Source of the DNA: Actinoplanes campanulatus
GTDB taxonomy: Bacteria > Actinomycetota > Actinomycetes > Mycobacteriales > Micromonosporaceae
DNA length: 64,000 nucleotides
Direction of reading: 5' to 3'
Assembly: GCF_014647795.1 (NCBI RefSeq)
Contig: NZ_BMPW01000001.1
Span: 868,001-932,000 of the forward strand
Made by a program: the position numbers and the translations under genes. Shown in pieces: positions 1-8,605 of the stretch (position 1 is the first letter of the stretch; every line of letters starts with the position of its first letter). The notes under the pieces are model-generated. The model was not told where the DNA came from. It saw only the letters and a program-made list of their open reading frames with translations, and made no database searches.

Positions 1-72
1 CCCAGAGCCAGCCGCGAAGATCCACTCGTCCCGGCCACGGAGCGCGCCCTGAGCTGGACGGCGGCCCACTGA
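1..72 (+). CDS. Possible C-terminal tail of an upstream gene (partial)
   Basis: Frame 1 stays open from the window edge to a TGA at 70-72 (23 codons, ending LSWTAAH). Most codons end in G or C, as in real genes here. This is too short to identify. It could equally be non-coding. Confidence 0.25.
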   Translation, partial: PRASREDPLVPATERALSWTAAH

Positions 73-115
73 CCCCCCGCCCCCCGCAAAACGCCGCCGG
101 TGTCGAGGCACGTGA

Positions 116-189
116 TTTGCCGCGGAGCGAAGCGGAGCCATCAGGCCCAGCGTTTTGCCGCGGAGCGAAGCGGAGCCATCAGGCCCAGC
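116..189. repeat. Two tandem copies of a 36-bp repeat, period 38
   Basis: The sequence starting TTTGCCGCGGAGCGAAGCGG at 116-151 recurs without change at 154-189, separated by two bases. Each copy holds the GCGGAGCGAAGCGGAGC core, which is partly self-complementary on the other strand. The pair ends 12 bp past the stop codon of the minus-strand membrane protein gene, so it may act in transcript ending or be a small dispersed repeat. No other copy was noticed in the window. Confidence 0.7.
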
Positions 190-201
190 CGAGCAGCTCA
201 G

Positions 202-1209
202 TCAGTTCCAGGTGGGGAGGGGCTGGCCGGGTTGTTTGCGGCCCAGGTACTCCAGCACCTTGCGGCAGTCCAGGTTGGGCGAGCTGTAGGTGTGGCCCTT
301 CAGCTTCTCCACGAGCGGCTGGTCGCCGGCCAGCTGGTCGAACTCGTTGTGGCAGGTCAGCCGGGTGTCGACGGCGGACTGCGGGATCCGCATGACATAC
401 CGGGTGTCGGCGTGCAGGACGGTCAGCCACTCCTCGGTCTCGGCGATCGGGTAGCCGATGAACCGGCTCTCCGGGCGCACCTGGAGATCGTTGACGCCGT
501 CGCCCAGGTCCTGCGTCGAGGTCACCGCGGTGCCGTTGATCAGGAAGGCCTGCGCGGACACCCACGGCGCGTCGAGGCTGTTCATGAATTGGAACGCCAG
601 CGCGGCAGCGCCCAGGTAGACGACCGACAACCCCTGCCAACCGGTCAGCGTGTGTCCACGTTTGATCAGCCGCTCGTCGCTGGAGCGGGCCCAACGGTGG
701 CGGAAGTGGCGGATCACCAGCTCCACGCAGAGCGCGGTGATGACCACGGCCAGGCAACGGCGCAGGTACGAGTACGGCGAGGCCAGGGCGGTCACCGCGG
801 CCACGATCAGGATCAGCGGCCAGAGGGCGGGCTGGATCCGGGCACGGTAGCGGATCGCGAACCAGATCGTGCCCAGGGCGATCGCGGGCAGGATGTAGTA
901 CGCATAGATGGTCACCGTGCCGAGCGCCACCTGCACCGGAGTCGCGGCGAGCAGGGCGGTCGTGGTGGTCAGCGAATACCGCGCGACGCCGTAGATCTTG
1001 ATGAGGAACAGCAGCAGGAGCAGGCTGGAGCCGACCGCCACCAGCTCCCGGGAGCTGATCCGGCCGTCCTGGTCACGGGTCTCGGCCACCGGCCGCGGAG
1101 CGGGAGGAACCTCCGGAGGAACATCCGGTGTGGACGTCGGGTGCTGCCTCGGGAGGGTCTCGGGGCTGGTCAGATGACGGGTGCGGGGACGTTTCTTCGG
1201 CTGTGCCAT
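202..1209 (-). CDS. Uncharacterised multi-pass membrane protein
   Basis: This 335-residue protein is of unknown function. Residues 1-50 are a charged, Pro-rich cytoplasmic-looking arm (KKRPRTRH, then PPEVPPAPRP). Hydrophobic segments follow at about 55-75, 84-118, 128-165 and 194-213, giving roughly five membrane passes. The C-terminal 120 residues are soluble, with conserved-looking Trp/Cys positions, and end near LPTWN. The start is ATG at 1209, preceded by an AGAGAGG-like site about 9 bases upstream; a longer frame upstream would run into the permease gene and has no support. A TACCCT box about 45 bases upstream of the start could be its -10. I do not recognise the family. The 224 bp between this gene and the permease hold nothing else I can name. 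Confidence 0.75.
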   Translation of the reverse strand: MAQPKKRPRTRHLTSPETLPRQHPTSTPDVPPEVPPAPRPVAETRDQDGRISSRELVAVGSSLLLLLFLIKIYGVARYSLTTTTALLAATPVQVALGTVTIYAYYILPAIALGTIWFAIRYRARIQPALWPLILIVAAVTALASPYSYLRRCLAVVITALCVELVIRHFRHRWARSSDERLIKRGHTLTGWQGLSVVYLGAAALAFQFMNSLDAPWVSAQAFLINGTAVTSTQDLGDGVNDLQVRPESRFIGYPIAETEEWLTVLHADTRYVMRIPQSAVDTRLTCHNEFDQLAGDQPLVEKLKGHTYSSPNLDCRKVLEYLGRKQPGQPLPTWN

Positions 1210-1433
1210 CGCCGGTCGGCCTCTCTCGGATCCCGGTCTCCGACGGGGCCTCAGGGTAGGCATCGAAGGCAACGACACGCCAGAGGCGGCTCGCCGGTTC
1301 GGGCGGGCCGCGCGGAAGTCACGTCGGCTTCGGCGAGCGGGCCTCACCCGTACCCCCGAGGTCTGTGGAAAGGGGTGCGGCCCGCCCACCGGAAGCGATG
1401 GACGGGCCTCGACCCACTTGATCGTGGAGGGCG

Positions 1434-2288
1434 CTACTTGAGAGCGCCCTCCATGATGCCGCGGACCAGCTGCCGGCCGCCGATCAGCAGCAGGACGATC
1501 AGCGGGACCGTGGCGACGAAGGCGCCGGCCAGCACCCGGCGGTAGATCACGTAGTTGCCGCTGGCCAGGTCCGACAGGGCCACCATCGAGGTGGGGAAGT
1601 CGGTGCCGTTCAGCGTGATCAGCGGCCACTGGAAGTCGTTCCAGGTGGCCACGAAGGTGAGCAGGCCCAGCACGGCGAGGGCCGGCCGGATCGCCGGGAC
1701 CACGACGGTCCAGTAGATCCGCAGGGTGAGCGCACCGTCGATCCGGGCGGCCTCGACCAGCTCGTCCGGGATCGCGTGCCCGATGAACTGGCGCATGTAG
1801 AAGACGCCGAACGCGCTGACCAGGCCGGGCGCGATGACCGCGATCAGCTGACCGTTCCAGCCCAGTTTGCCCATCAGGATGTAGAGGGCGACCACGCCGA
1901 GCTGGTTCGGCACGGTCAGCGTCAGGATGACGACGAACATCAGGACGTTGTTGCCCTTGAAGCGCAGCTTGGCGAAGGCGAAGCCGGCCAGCGAGCAGAA
2001 GAACAGCGTCGACGCGGTCACCGCGAGGGACACGATCAGGCTGTTGATCAGCGAGGCGGTGAAGTAGACGTCCTGGAGGGTGAAGACCTCGCGCAGGTTG
2101 ACCATCAGCTGGTCGCCGGGGATCACCGACGGCGGCGACTTCATGACGGCGTCGTCGGTGCTCGTGGCGATGACGAACATCCAGTACACCGGGAACGCCG
2201 AGACCGCCAGGATGGCGAACAGCCCGAGGTAGGACTTCCAGGTGCCGGGGGTGTCCTGGGGCGCGCGGCTCAACAGGCGGGTGCTCAC
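1434..2288 (-). CDS. Sugar ABC transporter permease, MalG type
   Basis: This is one of the two membrane subunits of a carbohydrate importer of the CUT1 class (284 residues). It has six predicted membrane spans and the cytoplasmic EAA loop around residues 176-205 (ELVEAARIDGA..., ending in the VVVPAIRPAL stretch), where the shared ATPase docks. The length is normal for MalG. The GTG start at 2288 overlaps the stop of the upstream permease (GTGA at 2285-2288), so the two are translationally coupled. No ATPase is encoded nearby. As is common in actinobacteria, a general MsiK-type ATPase elsewhere probably powers the system. Confidence 0.93.
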   Translation of the reverse strand: MSTRLLSRAPQDTPGTWKSYLGLFAILAVSAFPVYWMFVIATSTDDAVMKSPPSVIPGDQLMVNLREVFTLQDVYFTASLINSLIVSLAVTASTLFFCSLAGFAFAKLRFKGNNVLMFVVILTLTVPNQLGVVALYILMGKLGWNGQLIAVIAPGLVSAFGVFYMRQFIGHAIPDELVEAARIDGALTLRIYWTVVVPAIRPALAVLGLLTFVATWNDFQWPLITLNGTDFPTSMVALSDLASGNYVIYRRVLAGAFVATVPLIVLLLIGGRQLVRGIMEGALK

Positions 2289-3265
2289 TTTCCGCCTCCC
2301 AGGCGCCGGGTGGCCAGCGCGTTGATCGCGGCCACGATCAGGATGATGAGGAACAGCGCCCAGCTCATCGCGGCCGCGTACCCGAGGTTGAGGTCACGCC
2401 AGCCGACCTTGTAGATCAGCTGCGCGATGGTCCGCCACTGGTGGTCGTAACCGCCGTTGGCCAGTGCCGGGTTCTCGTCGAAGAGCATCGGCTCGTTGAA
2501 GAGCTGGAGCCCGCCGATGGTGGAGAGGATGACGGTGAACAGCACGACCGGCTGGATCATCGGCACCGTGATCCGCCAGAGCTGACGCCACGGGCCGGCG
2601 CCGTCGACGGCCGCCGCCTCGTAGACGTCCTTCGGGATGGCCTGCATGGCGGACAGGTAGAGCAGCGCGTTGTAGCCGATCCACTTCCAGTTGACCATGG
2701 TGGCGATGGCGATCCAGCTGCTCCAGGTGGTGGCCCGCCAGTCGAGCGGCTGCTCCTCGCCGAAGCCGACCAGCGACAGCAGCCAGTTGGCCATGCCGTA
2801 GTCGCGGCTGAAGAAGACCGCGAAGACCAGGGTCGACGCGGCCACCGGGGTGACGTACGGCAGCAGGACGCCGATCCGCCAGAACGTGGCGCCACGCAGC
2901 TTGCGGTTCAGCAGGTTCGCCAGCATCAGCGCGATGAGCAACTGCGGAACGGTGGAGAGGATGAAGATGCCGAACGTGTTGACCAGGGCGTCCCAGAAAT
3001 CGGTGTCGCTCGCCAGCTTGGTGAAGTTCTCCATGCCGGCCCAGCCGGTGAGCGTCGGGTCGTCCAGGCGCCAGTGGCGCAGCGCCACCACGCCGTTGAA
3101 GATGATCGGGAACAGTCCGAAGATCGCGAACAGGATGAAGAACGGCGCGATCAGCAGGTAGGGCACGGTCTTGGTGTCGAAGCGGTAGAGCCAGAACTTC
3201 GCGCGCGGCGGGGGCGCGTGCTTCGGCTCCTCGGACCGCGTCAGGCGGACGTCGGTGAGCGACAC
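2285..3265 (-). CDS. Sugar ABC transporter permease, MalF type
   Basis: This is the second membrane subunit of the importer (326 residues). A charged N-terminal arm (about 30 residues) precedes six predicted spans. The EAA loop lies near residues 217-245 (DVYEAAAVDGAGPW, then RITVPMIQPV). It starts at GTG 3265 with an AGAGGAG site 7-8 bases upstream. It is separated from the binding-protein gene by 70 bp carrying a strong hairpin, so its dose is probably lower than that of the binding protein. It partners with the permease at 1434-2288. Confidence 0.93.
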   Translation of the reverse strand: MSLTDVRLTRSEEPKHAPPPRAKFWLYRFDTKTVPYLLIAPFFILFAIFGLFPIIFNGVVALRHWRLDDPTLTGWAGMENFTKLASDTDFWDALVNTFGIFILSTVPQLLIALMLANLLNRKLRGATFWRIGVLLPYVTPVAASTLVFAVFFSRDYGMANWLLSLVGFGEEQPLDWRATTWSSWIAIATMVNWKWIGYNALLYLSAMQAIPKDVYEAAAVDGAGPWRQLWRITVPMIQPVVLFTVILSTIGGLQLFNEPMLFDENPALANGGYDHQWRTIAQLIYKVGWRDLNLGYAAAMSWALFLIILIVAAINALATRRLGGGK

Positions 3266-3287
3266 GACAACTCCTCTAACGGGCCGG

Positions 3288-3319
3288 ACGGCGGGACGGC
3301 CTCAGGGCCGCCCCGCCGT
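3288..3319 (-). promoter_or_regulatory. Intercistronic stem-loop between binding protein and permease genes
   Basis: Positions 3288-3301 pair with 3306-3319 in 13 of 14 places (the odd one is a G-T pair) around a TCAG loop. It lies right after the binding-protein stop. In importer operons such hairpins protect the upstream message or partly stop transcription, so the binding protein outnumbers the permeases. That role is inferred here. Confidence 0.65.
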
Positions 3320-3335
3320 ACCGGAAGGGTTCGGA

Positions 3336-4619
3336 TCAGGACTTCGAGGCCTTCTCGGCTTCCTTGACCGCCTCAGCCCAGGCGTCGGCCGACTTCAGCT
3401 GGCCCTGCTGGACCCGGTTGATCACGTTCTCCACGGCGACCCGGGTCGGGCCGTTCTTCTTGCCCAGGTACTGCGGCTTCAGGTTCTCCGCGGTGGTGGC
3501 GAAGATCTGGCCGGTCGGGGCGTTGGAGAAGAACTCCTTCTTGAAGTCCAGGATCTCCTTGTTCTTGTACAGCTCCGGCTGCGAGGGCAGGTTGCCGACC
3601 TTCTTGAAGACCTCGATCTGCTGCTCCGGCTGCACCAGCCACTCGACGAACTTGTACGCCTCGTCGACGTTCTTGCCCTGCTTCGGGATGGTCCACCAGG
3701 AGCCACCCCAGTTGCCGCCACCACCCGGGATCGCGGCGATGTCCCACTTGCCGGCCTGGTTCGGCGCGGTCTTCTGGATGTGGCCGAGCATCCACGCCGG
3801 GCAGGCGAGGACGGCGAACTGGTCCTTGGTGAAGCCCTGGTCCCAGTTCGGCTGGAAGCTGGCCAGGTTGGCGGAGAGCCCGGCGTCGATCGCCTTCATG
3901 GCGACGTCGAAGCCGGCCTTCGGACCGCCCTCCATCTGGAGGGTCTCCTGCGGGTCGTAGAAGCCGACCGGCTGCTGCGAGAGGACCGGGTTGAACAGGT
4001 TGGTCGCCGAGTCGACGAACTTCTTGCCGGTCTTCGCGGTGTAGGTCTTGCCGGTCTCGATGAACTGGTCCCAGGTCTTCCAGAGCTCGGAGACCTTGTC
4101 CCGCTCGGTCGGCAGACCGGCCGCCTTGAACAGGTCGGTGCGGTAGCACATGGCCAGACCGCCGACGTCGGTGCCGAGACCGATCTGCTTGCCGTCGGTG
4201 GACTGCGAGGCCTGCCACTTCCACGGCAGGTACTTCGACTCGAAGCTGCTCGCGCCCTTGTCGTTCAGGTTCACGAACTGGTCCGCCTGGCTGCGGAACT
4301 GAACGATGAAGCCCTCGTCGACGGCCGAGATGTCCGGGGCGCCGGAGCCGGCGACCAGCTTCTTCTGGAGGTCCTCGTGCTGGGCGTTGTACTCGCCCGA
4401 GTTCAGGACGATCTTCACGTTGGGGTGGTCGGCCTCGTACTTGGCCTTGAGCTGATCCAGGCCCATGTCACCCCAGAAGTTGACCTTCAGGGTGACCTGG
4501 CCGCCTTCGGTGCTGGAGTCGTTGCCCTCCAGCGCCTGGCCACTGCAACCGGCGATGGCCAGCGCGGCGGCGAGGCCGGCGGCCCCCACGCGCGCGGCGC
4601 GACGTCCGAAACGTTCCAT
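3336..4619 (-). CDS. Extracellular sugar-binding lipoprotein (ABC importer)
   Basis: This 427-residue substrate-binding protein of the carbohydrate-uptake family 1 captures sugar outside the membrane and passes it to the two permeases. It has a classic lipoprotein signal: RR-rich start, hydrophobic AAGLAAALAIAGC lipobox, mature Cys at about residue 20. The body has the bilobed SBP pattern (LKVNFWGDMG near the start, aromatic-rich ligand region with GGGNWGGSWW, and FVEWLVQPEQQ late). The ATG at 4619 is chosen because GGAGGA lies 6-7 bases upstream; a start 24 bases earlier lacks this. The substrate cannot be read from the sequence. The operator upstream resembles a cellobiose-type LacI site. 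Confidence 0.93.
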   Translation of the reverse strand: MERFGRRAARVGAAGLAAALAIAGCSGQALEGNDSSTEGGQVTLKVNFWGDMGLDQLKAKYEADHPNVKIVLNSGEYNAQHEDLQKKLVAGSGAPDISAVDEGFIVQFRSQADQFVNLNDKGASSFESKYLPWKWQASQSTDGKQIGLGTDVGGLAMCYRTDLFKAAGLPTERDKVSELWKTWDQFIETGKTYTAKTGKKFVDSATNLFNPVLSQQPVGFYDPQETLQMEGGPKAGFDVAMKAIDAGLSANLASFQPNWDQGFTKDQFAVLACPAWMLGHIQKTAPNQAGKWDIAAIPGGGGNWGGSWWTIPKQGKNVDEAYKFVEWLVQPEQQIEVFKKVGNLPSQPELYKNKEILDFKKEFFSNAPTGQIFATTAENLKPQYLGKKNGPTRVAVENVINRVQQGQLKSADAWAEAVKEAEKASKS

Positions 4620-4670
4620 GTCATTCCTCCGCAAGGAGATGCGCATCACTGAACCGGGTAAGTTGGGGGA

Positions 4671-4699
4671 ACCGTAAGCCCGGCTTTCAGCCATGTCAA
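4671..4699 (-). promoter_or_regulatory. Sigma70-type promoter of the sugar ABC operon
   Basis: Read on the minus strand, TTGACA (4699-4694) and TACGGT (4676-4671) are separated by exactly 17 bases. This is the best consensus promoter in the window. Transcription would start near 4664, giving a leader of about 45 bases before the binding-protein ATG. The spacer holds a small palindrome (GGCT TTC AGCC, 4682-4692). Confidence 0.8.
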
Positions 4700-4705
4700 T
4701 ACCGC

Positions 4706-4810
4706 GTTACGGGCGCGCTCCCAACCCCACCCAGTCCGGATTATTCGGACACCAGGTTTACATTGTCCGATGTGTGCCGTAACACTTAACCGATCAAGCG
4801 TGTGTCGGAC
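4706..4810. promoter_or_regulatory. Operator cluster between ABC operon and LacI regulator
   Basis: Several dyads lie upstream of the promoter. At 4710-4723 the minus strand reads TGGGAGCGCGCCCG, which matches 12 of 14 bases of the Streptomyces CebR box TGGGAGCGCTCCCA known for LacI-type regulators. GTTACGG (4706-4712) is mirrored by CCGTAAC (4777-4783). GTCCG (4734-4738) is mirrored by CGGAC (4746-4750), and TGTCCGA (4764-4770) has a TCGGAC partner at 4805-4810. Binding by the adjacent regulator is inferred. Confidence 0.55.
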
Positions 4811-4880
4811 GTCGAGGGACTCCGTCGGCGTGCACCCGGCGCCCGATAAGCTCGGCGGCAGTGGGGACAGAGGAGACTGA

Positions 4881-5894
4881 GTGAAGCGGCCCACAATCGC
4901 CGACATCGCACGGCGGGCGGGCGTGTCCAAGGGCGCCGTGTCATATGCGCTGAACGGCCAGCCCGGCGTCTCCGAGGCGACCCGCAAGCGGATCCTGTCG
5001 ATCGCCCAGGAGATCGGGTTCAACGCCAACAGCGCGGCCCGGGCACTGTCCGGCGCCCGCGCGCGGGCCGTCGGCCTGACCCTGTGCCGGCCCGCCCGGC
5101 TGCTCGGCATAGAGCCCTGGTTCATGGGCCTGATCAGCGGTTTCGAGGCCGAGCTGGGCGAGCGGTCGTACGCGCTGACCCTCCAGGTGGTGGCCACCCC
5201 CGAACAGGAGGTCGAGGTCTACCGCCGCTGGTGGGGCGAACGCCGGATCGACGGCGTGATCGTCACCGACATCCGGGAGAACGACATCCGCATCCCGGTC
5301 CTCCAGGAACTCCAGCTCCCGGCGATCGTGATCGGCGGCCCCGGCGACACCGGGCCGATCGCCCAGATCTGGTCCGACGACGCCGGCGCCATCACCGAGG
5401 CGGTCCGCTACCTGGTCGCCCTCGGGCACCACCGGATCGCCCGGGTCAGCGGCCCGCCCGGCCTGCTGCACACGCAGAACCGGACCAAGGCCTTCGAGGG
5501 CGTCTGCGCGGCCCTCGGCCTGGACCACTCGATCACCATCCCGGCCGACTACACCGGCGAGGAGGGCAGCCGGGCCACCCGGCGCCTGCTGATCGGCGGG
5601 GACCGGCCCACCGCGATCATCTACGACAACGACGTGATGGCGGTCGCCGGCCTGGCCGTGGCACAGGAGATGGGCCTCTCCGTACCGGGCGACCTGTCCA
5701 TCGTCGCCTGGGACGACTCGCCGCTGTGCAGCCTCGTTCACCCGCCGCTCACCGCGCTCAGCCGGGACATCTCGGCGTACGGGGCACAGGCGGCCCGGGA
5801 GCTGCTCAACGCCATCGACGGCACCAAGGTGGGCAACGTGGAGGCGGGCCGGGTGCACCTCACCCCACGCGGGAGCACGGCACCGCCGCGCTAG
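4881..5894 (+). CDS. LacI-family transcriptional regulator
   Basis: This 337-residue DNA-binding repressor has an N-terminal LacI helix-turn-helix at residues 4-27 (TIADIARRAGVSKGAVSYAL) and the hinge helix around SARALSGARAR. Residues 60-330 form a periplasmic-binding-like sugar-sensing domain. The start is GTG 4881 with AGGAGA seven bases upstream. It is divergent from the ABC importer operon, so it most likely represses that operon until the sugar is bound, and perhaps itself. Its end overlaps the convergent GGDEF-EAL gene by four bases. The effector is unknown. Confidence 0.92.
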   Translation: MKRPTIADIARRAGVSKGAVSYALNGQPGVSEATRKRILSIAQEIGFNANSAARALSGARARAVGLTLCRPARLLGIEPWFMGLISGFEAELGERSYALTLQVVATPEQEVEVYRRWWGERRIDGVIVTDIRENDIRIPVLQELQLPAIVIGGPGDTGPIAQIWSDDAGAITEAVRYLVALGHHRIARVSGPPGLLHTQNRTKAFEGVCAALGLDHSITIPADYTGEEGSRATRRLLIGGDRPTAIIYDNDVMAVAGLAVAQEMGLSVPGDLSIVAWDDSPLCSLVHPPLTALSRDISAYGAQAARELLNAIDGTKVGNVEAGRVHLTPRGSTAPPR

Positions 5895-8404
5895 CCGCGG
5901 TGACTCTCCAGGTAGGCCTCGACCCGTTCGGCCGGGCCCGGGTAACCGAGCGCGAAACCCTGGCCGTACCGGCAGCCGGCCGCTACCGCGCGGGCGATGT
6001 GCTCGTCGGTCTCCAAACCCTTGGCCACCACGTCCAGGCCCAGCCTGCGACCGAGACTGACCACCACGTCCAGCACCGCCGGGCCGCCGCCGACCACCGC
6101 CTCCGAGGGCGGGTCGATCAGCGCCCGGCTCAGCTTCAGCATGTCCACCGGCAGCCGCCGCAGATGTGACAGCGACGTCTGGCCAGACCCGAAGTCGTCC
6201 AGCGCGGCCCGGACACCGAGTTTGCGCAGCCCGGCCAGGGCGGCCACGATCGCCGGCACGTCCTCGGCGATCCAGGTCTCGGCCACCTCCACGACCAGGC
6301 GTTCCGGAAGGAGTCCGTGGCGCCGCAGGATGGTGGCGACCCGCTCCGGGAAACGGGCGGTGAGCAGCTCACGCGGTCCCACGTTCACGGACAGCCAGAA
6401 ATCGTCGCGCACCGTCCAGGAGGAGAGGCGGCGGCACGCCTCGTCGAGCACCCACTCGTCCAGCTCGGCGGTGATCCCCAGCGCCGCGGCGATCGGCAGC
6501 AGCTCCCCCGGCGGGATGGTGCCCAGCTCCGGGTGCCGCCAGCGGAGCAGCGCCTCGACCCCGGCCGGGCGACCGTCGCGCAGCGCCGACACCGGCTGGA
6601 AGACCAGATCCAGCTCGCCGCGCCCGGCCGCGCCGAGCAGCTGCTGTTCCAGCTCCATCCGGCGGTGCAGCTGGATCTCGACGTCCGGGTCGTACCACTC
6701 GACCCGGTCCCGGCCCAGCTGCCGGGCCCGCTGCCGGGCCAGGTCCGCCTGGCGCAGCACGTCGTCCGAGTCGGCGCCGCCGGCCAGCTCGGCCAGGCCC
6801 ACGCTGGTGTAGAGCGTCACGGTCGCCCCGGGCAGCGGGTACGGCTCACCGAGGGTGGTGACGATCCGGGTGGCCAGGGCGTACGCGGGCACCGCCGACT
6901 CACCGGTCAGCACCGCGAACTCGTCGCCGCCCAGCCGGGCCGCCACGTCCTCGCCACCGAGCAGGCCCCGGATCCGGCGGCTCACCTCGATCAGCACGGC
7001 GTCGCCGATCTCCCGGCCCCGGGTGTCGTTGACCTCGGCCAGCCCGTGCAGGTCGATCACCAGCAGGGTGCCCTGCTGCCCGGCCCGGCGGCGGAAGGCC
7101 AGCAGGTCCCGCATCAGCGCCCGGCGGTTCGCCAGGCCGGTCAACTGGTCCAGATAGGAGAGCCGGCTCAGGGTGCGCTCCAGGTGCCGGCGCTCGCCGA
7201 CGTCCCGGACGTGCACCACGAGCGCCGCCACCTCGGGGACGGCCCGCTGGTCGGAGATCGTCGACTCGGTGTCCCGCCAGAGCTGGGCGCCGTCCCGCAG
7301 CCGGGCGTTGACCAGCACCGGCGGCCCGCCCTCGTGCTCACCGGCGAGGATCGACCCGATCACCGCGTCCGCGTCCGCCGCGTCGTCCGGGTGGATCAGC
7401 TCACGGAACTCCCGGCCGATCACCTCCTCGTCACGCAGCCCGAAGAGGCGGGCCGCGGCCGGGGACTGCCAGCGGACGGTCAGCTTCTCGTCCAGCACCA
7501 GGGTCAGGTCGGTGGCACCGGCCACCAGGGAGCGGAAATGCGCCTCGGCCACCCGCAGCCGGCCCGCGTACCGCCGGATGTCGCGCACCACGAGCAGTTC
7601 CCGTACGACCAGGACGCTGACCATCACGAGACCGAAGATGATCGCCTCGGTGTCGAAGTCCCGGACCGTCACCAGGTGCCAGATCGCGGCGACCACGCCG
7701 ACCGCGGCCGGCACCGCCAGCAGCGGGTAGCTGGCCAGGTACTGATCCGGGTGGCGGGGTTCCAGCGGCGGAGGCGGCAGGTCCCGCCGGGAGCCGCCGA
7801 TCGCCGACGCGGTCAGCCCACCCACCACCAGCAGCGTGGCCGGCCAGAGCAGCGGGCCGGTGGAGCGGTAGGCGAGGATCCCCAGCCCGATCAGGACCAG
7901 CGACGATCCGGCGCCGCACCACATGGCCGGGACCGGGCGGGGCCGGGCCCGCAGCACGATCACCGTGACCATCGCGACGCCGCCGGCCGCGATGAGCAGC
8001 GCCGGCACCAGCTCGGGGCGCCGGGTGGTGGCCGGGATCAGGTAGGCCGCGAAGCCCAGGCTCACCCCGAGCCCCACCCCGTCGAACATCCGCCGCAGCC
8101 GGACCACCCAGTTCCGGGCCGCGCCGGGCAGCAGCGATGTGCCGGTCACGAAGCAGATGGCGGCGACGGCCAGCCCGGCGGTCAGCCAGACGGCCCGGTG
8201 CTCCGGCGCCCACCGCGGGATCAGCCCGGTCAGCCCGGTGGCCAGCGCGCCCAGACCGACGAAACCGGCGCCCCGGCAGGCCACGAAGGTGCCGTCGGCG
8301 CGGTGGATCGACAGCGCCACGCGGATCAGGACGGCGGCCGCACCGAGGCCGGCGACGACGATCGCCAGCGCCGCGACAGCGGAGCCGGGCGGCACGGCGG
8401 TCAT
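5891..8404 (-). CDS. Membrane PAS-GGDEF-EAL c-di-GMP signalling protein
   Basis: This 837-residue protein has about eight membrane helices in residues 1-275, a PAS domain (about 290-405), GGDEF (about 410-570) and EAL (583-837). The cyclase motif GGDEF is intact, with the usual IDLHGLAEVND metal site. In the EAL part the EALLR Glu (617), the Asn of VNVGPREL, the DDFGSG aspartates (736-737) and Lys757 are present, but the first Glu of the conserved EGVE motif is Lys795 (AKGLE). KID is also changed to KLS. Synthesis of c-di-GMP is therefore likelier than its breakdown. The start is ATG 8404 with an AGAGGA site. It stands alone, convergent with the LacI gene. Confidence 0.9.
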   Translation of the reverse strand: MTAVPPGSAVAALAIVVAGLGAAAVLIRVALSIHRADGTFVACRGAGFVGLGALATGLTGLIPRWAPEHRAVWLTAGLAVAAICFVTGTSLLPGAARNWVVRLRRMFDGVGLGVSLGFAAYLIPATTRRPELVPALLIAAGGVAMVTVIVLRARPRPVPAMWCGAGSSLVLIGLGILAYRSTGPLLWPATLLVVGGLTASAIGGSRRDLPPPPLEPRHPDQYLASYPLLAVPAAVGVVAAIWHLVTVRDFDTEAIIFGLVMVSVLVVRELLVVRDIRRYAGRLRVAEAHFRSLVAGATDLTLVLDEKLTVRWQSPAAARLFGLRDEEVIGREFRELIHPDDAADADAVIGSILAGEHEGGPPVLVNARLRDGAQLWRDTESTISDQRAVPEVAALVVHVRDVGERRHLERTLSRLSYLDQLTGLANRRALMRDLLAFRRRAGQQGTLLVIDLHGLAEVNDTRGREIGDAVLIEVSRRIRGLLGGEDVAARLGGDEFAVLTGESAVPAYALATRIVTTLGEPYPLPGATVTLYTSVGLAELAGGADSDDVLRQADLARQRARQLGRDRVEWYDPDVEIQLHRRMELEQQLLGAAGRGELDLVFQPVSALRDGRPAGVEALLRWRHPELGTIPPGELLPIAAALGITAELDEWVLDEACRRLSSWTVRDDFWLSVNVGPRELLTARFPERVATILRRHGLLPERLVVEVAETWIAEDVPAIVAALAGLRKLGVRAALDDFGSGQTSLSHLRRLPVDMLKLSRALIDPPSEAVVGGGPAVLDVVVSLGRRLGLDVVAKGLETDEHIARAVAAGCRYGQGFALGYPGPAERVEAYLESHRG

Positions 8405-8605
8405 CGGCGGTCCTCTGCTGTCGGCCCGGCGAGCCGGGGTGGGGCGGAGCTAGAGGGAGCTGCACCGGGTCAACGAGGGTCCCCGGATCGGGTTACGGCA
8501 CGGCGTGTCGCCGTCCCACGAACGGAATCGTCTGCCATTCAACGATGACGGTCAACCGGTGACCGGCCGGACGGGCCCGGCGTACCGGGTGGGAGGATGG
8601 GGGAT

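Noticed and set aside
202-1629. Longer 475-codon form of the first membrane protein
   Set aside because: The added N-terminus overlaps the MalG gene and has antisense-like composition. ATG 1209 has its own SD.
3255-4652. A 465-codon plus-strand frame opposite the sugar-binding protein
   Set aside because: Shadow frame; the minus strand has a lipobox, SD and promoter.
6317-8548. A 743-codon plus-strand frame opposite the PAS-GGDEF-EAL gene
   Set aside because: Its residues are the Gln/Arg/His/Gly-rich pattern of antisense frames in high-GC DNA; the minus strand encodes clear domains.
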